Part shown: piece after piece, positions 60,994 through 64,000 of the stretch
How the letters are laid out: every line of letters begins with the position of its first letter
How positions within the stretch are numbered: position 1 is the first letter of the stretch
Source of the DNA: Allonocardiopsis opalescens
GTDB lineage: Bacteria; Actinomycetota; Actinomycetes; Streptosporangiales; Streptosporangiaceae
Assembly (NCBI RefSeq): GCF_003002095.1
Contig: NZ_PVZC01000010.1
Span: 299,364-363,363, forward strand
Reading direction: 5' to 3'
Length of the DNA: 64,000 nt
The notes under the pieces: generated by a model
Told to the model about the DNA's origin: nothing
The model's input: the letters and a program-made list of their open reading frames with translations, nothing else
Databases searched by the model: none
Position numbers and translations under genes: made by a program

Positions 60994-62090
60994 GCGCCGC
61001 GATCGCCGACATCGTCGCCTGCGGCGTGCTCAGCGCCGCGGGCAGCGGGCTGCCGCCGCTGGCGGCGGCGCTGGCGGGCCCGCCCGACCGCGAGGAGGCG
61101 CCGGACCGGGAGGCCGGCGACGGCGGCTACCCGCCGCTGCGGGTGCGCCCGGTCGCCGACGCGCGGATCGCCGAACGGCTGGGCCGCAAGGGCCTGGCCC
61201 GGCTCACCAGGACCGACCAGCTGGGCATGGCCGCGACCGCGCAGGCCATCGAGCAGCTGGGCGGCGTGCCCGCGGACGCGGCCGACCGCACCGGCGTGGT
61301 GCTGGGCACCTCCGTGGGCAGCACCGGCCGGATCGCGGAGTTCACCCGCGACACCTTCGTGCGGGAGCGCCCCTACATGGTGAACCCCTCGCACTTCCCC
61401 GGCACCCTGATGAACTCCTGCGCCGGGCAGACCGCGATCAGGTACGGCCTGACCGGCGTCAACTCCACCCTGTCGGGCGGTGCGACCGCGGGACTGGCCG
61501 CGGTGCGCTTCGCCTGCAACGCGCTGGCCAACGGGCACGCCGACCTGCTGCTGACCGGCGGGGTGGAGGAGCTGAGCGCGGAGTCGGCCTGGGCCTGGCA
61601 CCGCACCGGCCTGCTGGGCCGCGATGTCGCGGTCGGCGAGGGCGGCGCCGTGTTCGCGCTGGCGCGCGGCACCGGCGGCCGCGCCCCGCTGGCGCGGCTG
61701 CTCGCCTGCGAGCTGGGCTTCGCCGACCCCGCGCAGGGCCCGGCCGCCGTGGCCAGGGGCCTGGCCGGCCAGGTGGAACGCGCGCTCGCACGCGCCGGGC
61801 TCACCCCCGCCGAGGTCACCGTCGCGGTGCCGGGCGCGGGCGGGCCGGCCGGCTGGGGCGCGGTGGAGGAGCGGGCGCTGCGTTCGGCGCTGGGCCTGCC
61901 CGGGCCGCGCCGGCTGCGGCCGCACCGCGTCATCGGCGAGACCCACGGCGCGAGCGCCGCGCTGGGGCTGGCCGCGCTCCTCGCCCACTGGAGCACCGCC
62001 GAGGAGCCGGGCGGGACCGGGCTGGTCACCGCACTGAGCCCCGACGGCCAGGTCGGCTGCCTGCTGGTCGGCCGCGCCGAGCAGCAGTAG
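60990..62090 (+). CDS. Chain-length-factor-like ketosynthase, cysteine replaced
   Basis: This 366-residue ketosynthase homologue has the Cys position replaced by Ser (STLSGGATAG), and the first His motif HGTGT is lost (PGAGG). GETHGASAALG retains a later His. Such loss fits a KS-beta/chain length factor that pairs with the active enzyme. Most classical factors have Gln at this place, so this is another variant. The ATG overlaps the stop of the active ketosynthase gene as ATGA. Other overall features (TSVGSTGRI, LTGGVEELS) match. Confidence 0.85.
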   Translation: MSAAIADIVACGVLSAAGSGLPPLAAALAGPPDREEAPDREAGDGGYPPLRVRPVADARIAERLGRKGLARLTRTDQLGMAATAQAIEQLGGVPADAADRTGVVLGTSVGSTGRIAEFTRDTFVRERPYMVNPSHFPGTLMNSCAGQTAIRYGLTGVNSTLSGGATAGLAAVRFACNALANGHADLLLTGGVEELSAESAWAWHRTGLLGRDVAVGEGGAVFALARGTGGRAPLARLLACELGFADPAQGPAAVARGLAGQVERALARAGLTPAEVTVAVPGAGGPAGWGAVEERALRSALGLPGPRRLRPHRVIGETHGASAALGLAALLAHWSTAEEPGGTGLVTALSPDGQVGCLLVGRAEQQ

Positions 62091-62129
62091 GGACGAATCC
62101 GCACGACGTCGCACCAGGAGCCGCACACC

Positions 62130-63116
62130 ATGGACACCCTCACCGAGCCGGTCGCCGCACCGGCCGACCAGGCCGTTGCCGAACTGGACTACGACCGCAC
62201 CGTCTCGCGCAGCACCGTGCACCGCTGGTCGCTGTCGGAGGTCTTCCTCACCGACCTGCGCGGCGTGGACGAGACCCGCTTCGTGGCGGCCGCGCAGCTG
62301 CCGCCGAGCCACGCCTACTACGGCGACCACATCTACCAGGCCGACCGCGAGCACTACGACGTGCTGCTGGTGCTGGAGAGCTGCCGCCAGGCCGTGACGC
62401 ACGCCACCCACACCCACCTGGGCGCCCCGGCCGCCACCACCTTCATGGTCACCTCCTGGTGGATCGAGGTGGACGGGCCCGGGGCGCTGCTGCGCGGCGA
62501 ACGGGCCGGCCGGCTGCGCGTCGACGGCGAGGTGGTGCAGAGCCAGACGCGCGGCGGCAGGCTGCGGCGGGCCGTGTTCGCGATGGGCATGTCGGTGGAC
62601 GGGGTGCCGCTGGGCCGCCTCGGCATGGACGTGCGGTGCAGCCCCACCGACCAGTACCACCAGCTGCGGGCGATGCAGCGCGGCGGCTCGGTGCCGACCG
62701 CCTTCACCCTGCCCGCCGAGCCGGCCGGCGAGCCGCTCCCGGCGGCCAAGGTGGGCCGCCGCGACCCGGTCAACGCGGTGCTGGACGCCGTGGTGCGCAC
62801 CGGGGACCGCCTGGAGGCCGTCCTCAGCCCGCGCAGCTTCCGCAACCGCAGCATGTACGACCACCCCTACGACCACGTGCCCGCGATGGTCTTCAGCGAG
62901 GCGGCCCGGCAGTGCGCGCTGCTGCTGTCGGACGGCACCGCCGCCGCACCGCACCGGGTGACCGGCCTGCACGGCGACTTCCGCAAGTTCGCCGAACTGG
63001 ACCGGCCGGTGCTGCTGTCGGCCGCCGCGGTGCCCGAGGCCGAGGAGCCGGCCTGGCGGATGACCGCCGTCCAGAACGGCACCGAGGTCGCCGAGGTCAC
63101 CGTCGCCCTCGGCTGA
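62130..63116 (+). CDS. AfsA-family gamma-butyrolactone synthase homologue
   Basis: This 328-residue protein has two hotdog repeats of the AfsA type (about residues 25-160 and 205-325). Segments such as DHIYQADREHYDVLLVLESCRQA and VFSEAARQCALL are recognisable A-factor-domain motifs. AfsA joins a beta-ketoacyl-ACP with dihydroxyacetone phosphate and leads to a butenolide phosphate. ATG at 62130-62132 with GGAG 9 bases upstream. It lies among the genes that could make its acyl substrate. Confidence 0.88.
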   Translation: MDTLTEPVAAPADQAVAELDYDRTVSRSTVHRWSLSEVFLTDLRGVDETRFVAAAQLPPSHAYYGDHIYQADREHYDVLLVLESCRQAVTHATHTHLGAPAATTFMVTSWWIEVDGPGALLRGERAGRLRVDGEVVQSQTRGGRLRRAVFAMGMSVDGVPLGRLGMDVRCSPTDQYHQLRAMQRGGSVPTAFTLPAEPAGEPLPAAKVGRRDPVNAVLDAVVRTGDRLEAVLSPRSFRNRSMYDHPYDHVPAMVFSEAARQCALLLSDGTAAAPHRVTGLHGDFRKFAELDRPVLLSAAAVPEAEEPAWRMTAVQNGTEVAEVTVALG

Positions 63117-63146
63117 GCCCGCCCCTTCGACTCCGTGGAGACCCCC

Positions 63147-63827
63147 ATGCCCGCCGCGCCCGGCGCCCCGCTCGCGTTCTTCGACGTCGACGAGACGCTG
63201 ATCACGATCAAGAGCATGTTCGACTTCTACGACTACTTCCTCGCCGCCGTCGGGCACTCCCCCGAGGAGCAGCAGCGGCTCAAGGACGACGCCCGCTCGC
63301 TGCTGCGGCCCGGGCTGCCGCGCGAGCAGGGCAACCGGCTGTTCTATCGGCGCTTCGCCGGCTACGCGGCGGCGGACGTGGCGGCGCACGGCCGCGCCTG
63401 GTTCGACGGCCACCTCGCCAGGGGCGGCCTGTTCCAGCAGGAGGTGCTGGCCGCGCTGCGCGGGCACACCGCCGACGGGGTGACCACCGTGCTGGTCTCC
63501 GGCTCGTTCCCCGCCTGCCTGGACCCGATCCTGGCCCACACCGGCGCCGACATCGCGCTCTGCACCGAACTGGAGGCGAGCGACGGCGTCTACACCGGCG
63601 AGGTGCTGCGGACCATGATCGGCGACGCCAAGGCGGCGGCGGCCCGGCGGCTGATCGAGGAGAGCGGGGTGCCGGCCGCCGCCTGCTTCGGCTACGGCGA
63701 CCACACCTCTGACCTGGAGCTGCTGCGCCTGGTCGGCACGGCGACGGTCGTCGGCGACAACCCGGTGCTGGCCGCCGAGGCGGCCGAGCGCGGTTGGCGG
63801 CGGATCGGCGGGGCGGTCACCGTCTGA
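63147..63827 (+). CDS. HAD-family phosphatase (HAD-IB type)
   Basis: This 226-residue protein has the HAD nucleophile motif FFDVDETLI (DxDxT), motif II VSGS, a helical cap of the SerB/HAD-IB class, a Lys in the middle region, and motif [14 protein letters not shown]. In the methylenomycin furan locus a HAD phosphatase (MmfP) accompanies the AfsA relative MmfL and is thought to remove a phosphate. This one could do likewise for the AfsA product. The ATG at 63147-63149 has GGAG 6 bases upstream. Confidence 0.88.
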   Translation: MPAAPGAPLAFFDVDETLITIKSMFDFYDYFLAAVGHSPEEQQRLKDDARSLLRPGLPREQGNRLFYRRFAGYAAADVAAHGRAWFDGHLARGGLFQQEVLAALRGHTADGVTTVLVSGSFPACLDPILAHTGADIALCTELEASDGVYTGEVLRTMIGDAKAAAARRLIEESGVPAAACFGYGDHTSDLELLRLVGTATVVGDNPVLAAEAAERGWRRIGGAVTV

Positions 63828-63904
63828 GCGGCGGCCGGGCCCGCCCGGCCGCACCCGACCGCCCATCCGTCCGCCCCGCCAGGCCGCGAGCCGAGAGAGG
63901 TGTC

Positions 63905-64000
63905 ATGCGCAAGGTGCTGATCGCTAACCGTGGTGAGATCGCGGTGCGGGTGGTGCGGGCGTGCCGGGATGCGGGTCTTGGCAGTGTGGCGGTGTATTGC
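63905..64000 (+). CDS. Biotin carboxylase / acyl-CoA carboxylase alpha subunit (partial, N-terminus)
   Basis: 32 codons are present before the window ends. [20 protein letters not shown] is the nearly invariant start of biotin carboxylase subunits, and VAVYC follows. It likely supplies malonyl-CoA or another extender for the neighbouring synthase. Codon use differs from the preceding genes, with several T-ending codons (GCT, CGT, GGT, CTT, AGT, TAT). That can reflect high expression or a different origin. The ATG is at 63905-63907 with GAGAGG upstream. Confidence 0.85.
   Translation, partial: MRKVLIANRGEIAVRVVRACRDAGLGSVAVYC

Overview
The window is very GC-rich DNA with strong G/C bias at third codon positions, frequent GTG starts and many 4-base ATGA/GTGA overlaps. 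Gene content (SufR-suf locus, OpcA beside Zwf, RbpA, SecG-Tpi-Pgk-Gap, actinobacterial hut genes, AfsA family) points to an actinomycete. The Nocardiopsaceae or nearby Streptosporangiales is my best guess, by inference only.

Layout. 1-7.4 kb: end of a pentapeptide-repeat-type membrane protein, then a SUF iron-sulfur assembly operon read leftwards (sufR-B-D-Rieske-C-S-U-sufT-like). Its promoter region carries an exact match to a SufR-type palindrome and an iron-box palindrome. 7.6-13.5 kb: an RND efflux pump divergent from a MarR regulator, then a DrrAB-type ABC exporter. 13.5-16.4 kb: a 98-bp tandem repeat at a convergent gene end, arginine deiminase, a small membrane protein and an EamA exporter. 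16.4-21.4 kb: heme A synthase, two tandem PrsW-like intramembrane proteases and heme O synthase. 22-31 kb: pentose-phosphate operon tkt-tal-pgi-zwf-opcA-(Uma2 nuclease)-pgl. 31-36 kb: two very small genes, a short-chain dehydrogenase, DoxX, pterin carbinolamine dehydratase, an amino-acid permease and a membrane-anchored unknown. 36-47.5 kb: histidine utilisation (hutI, hutF, an M20 amidohydrolase, hutU, hutH) interrupted by a vapBC pair, with a membrane spermidine-synthase-like protein, a lipoprotein and an IclR regulator. 47.4-53.8 kb: a Ser/Thr kinase with an extracellular domain, rbpA, secG, tpiA, pgk and gap.

53.8-64 kb: an unusually long AT-richer intergenic region, then a two-component system and a compact type II fatty-acid/polyketide-like cluster. 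It contains FabG, an atypical KASIII, an ACP, a complete ketosynthase, a degenerate chain-length-factor-like ketosynthase, an AfsA-type gamma-butyrolactone synthase homologue, a HAD phosphatase and the start of an acyl-CoA carboxylase. The most coherent reading is a self-contained factory that makes its own beta-ketoacyl-ACP and condenses it with a glycerol-derived phosphate to a butenolide/butyrolactone-like product. This is the best candidate for an undescribed system here. It runs off the right edge.
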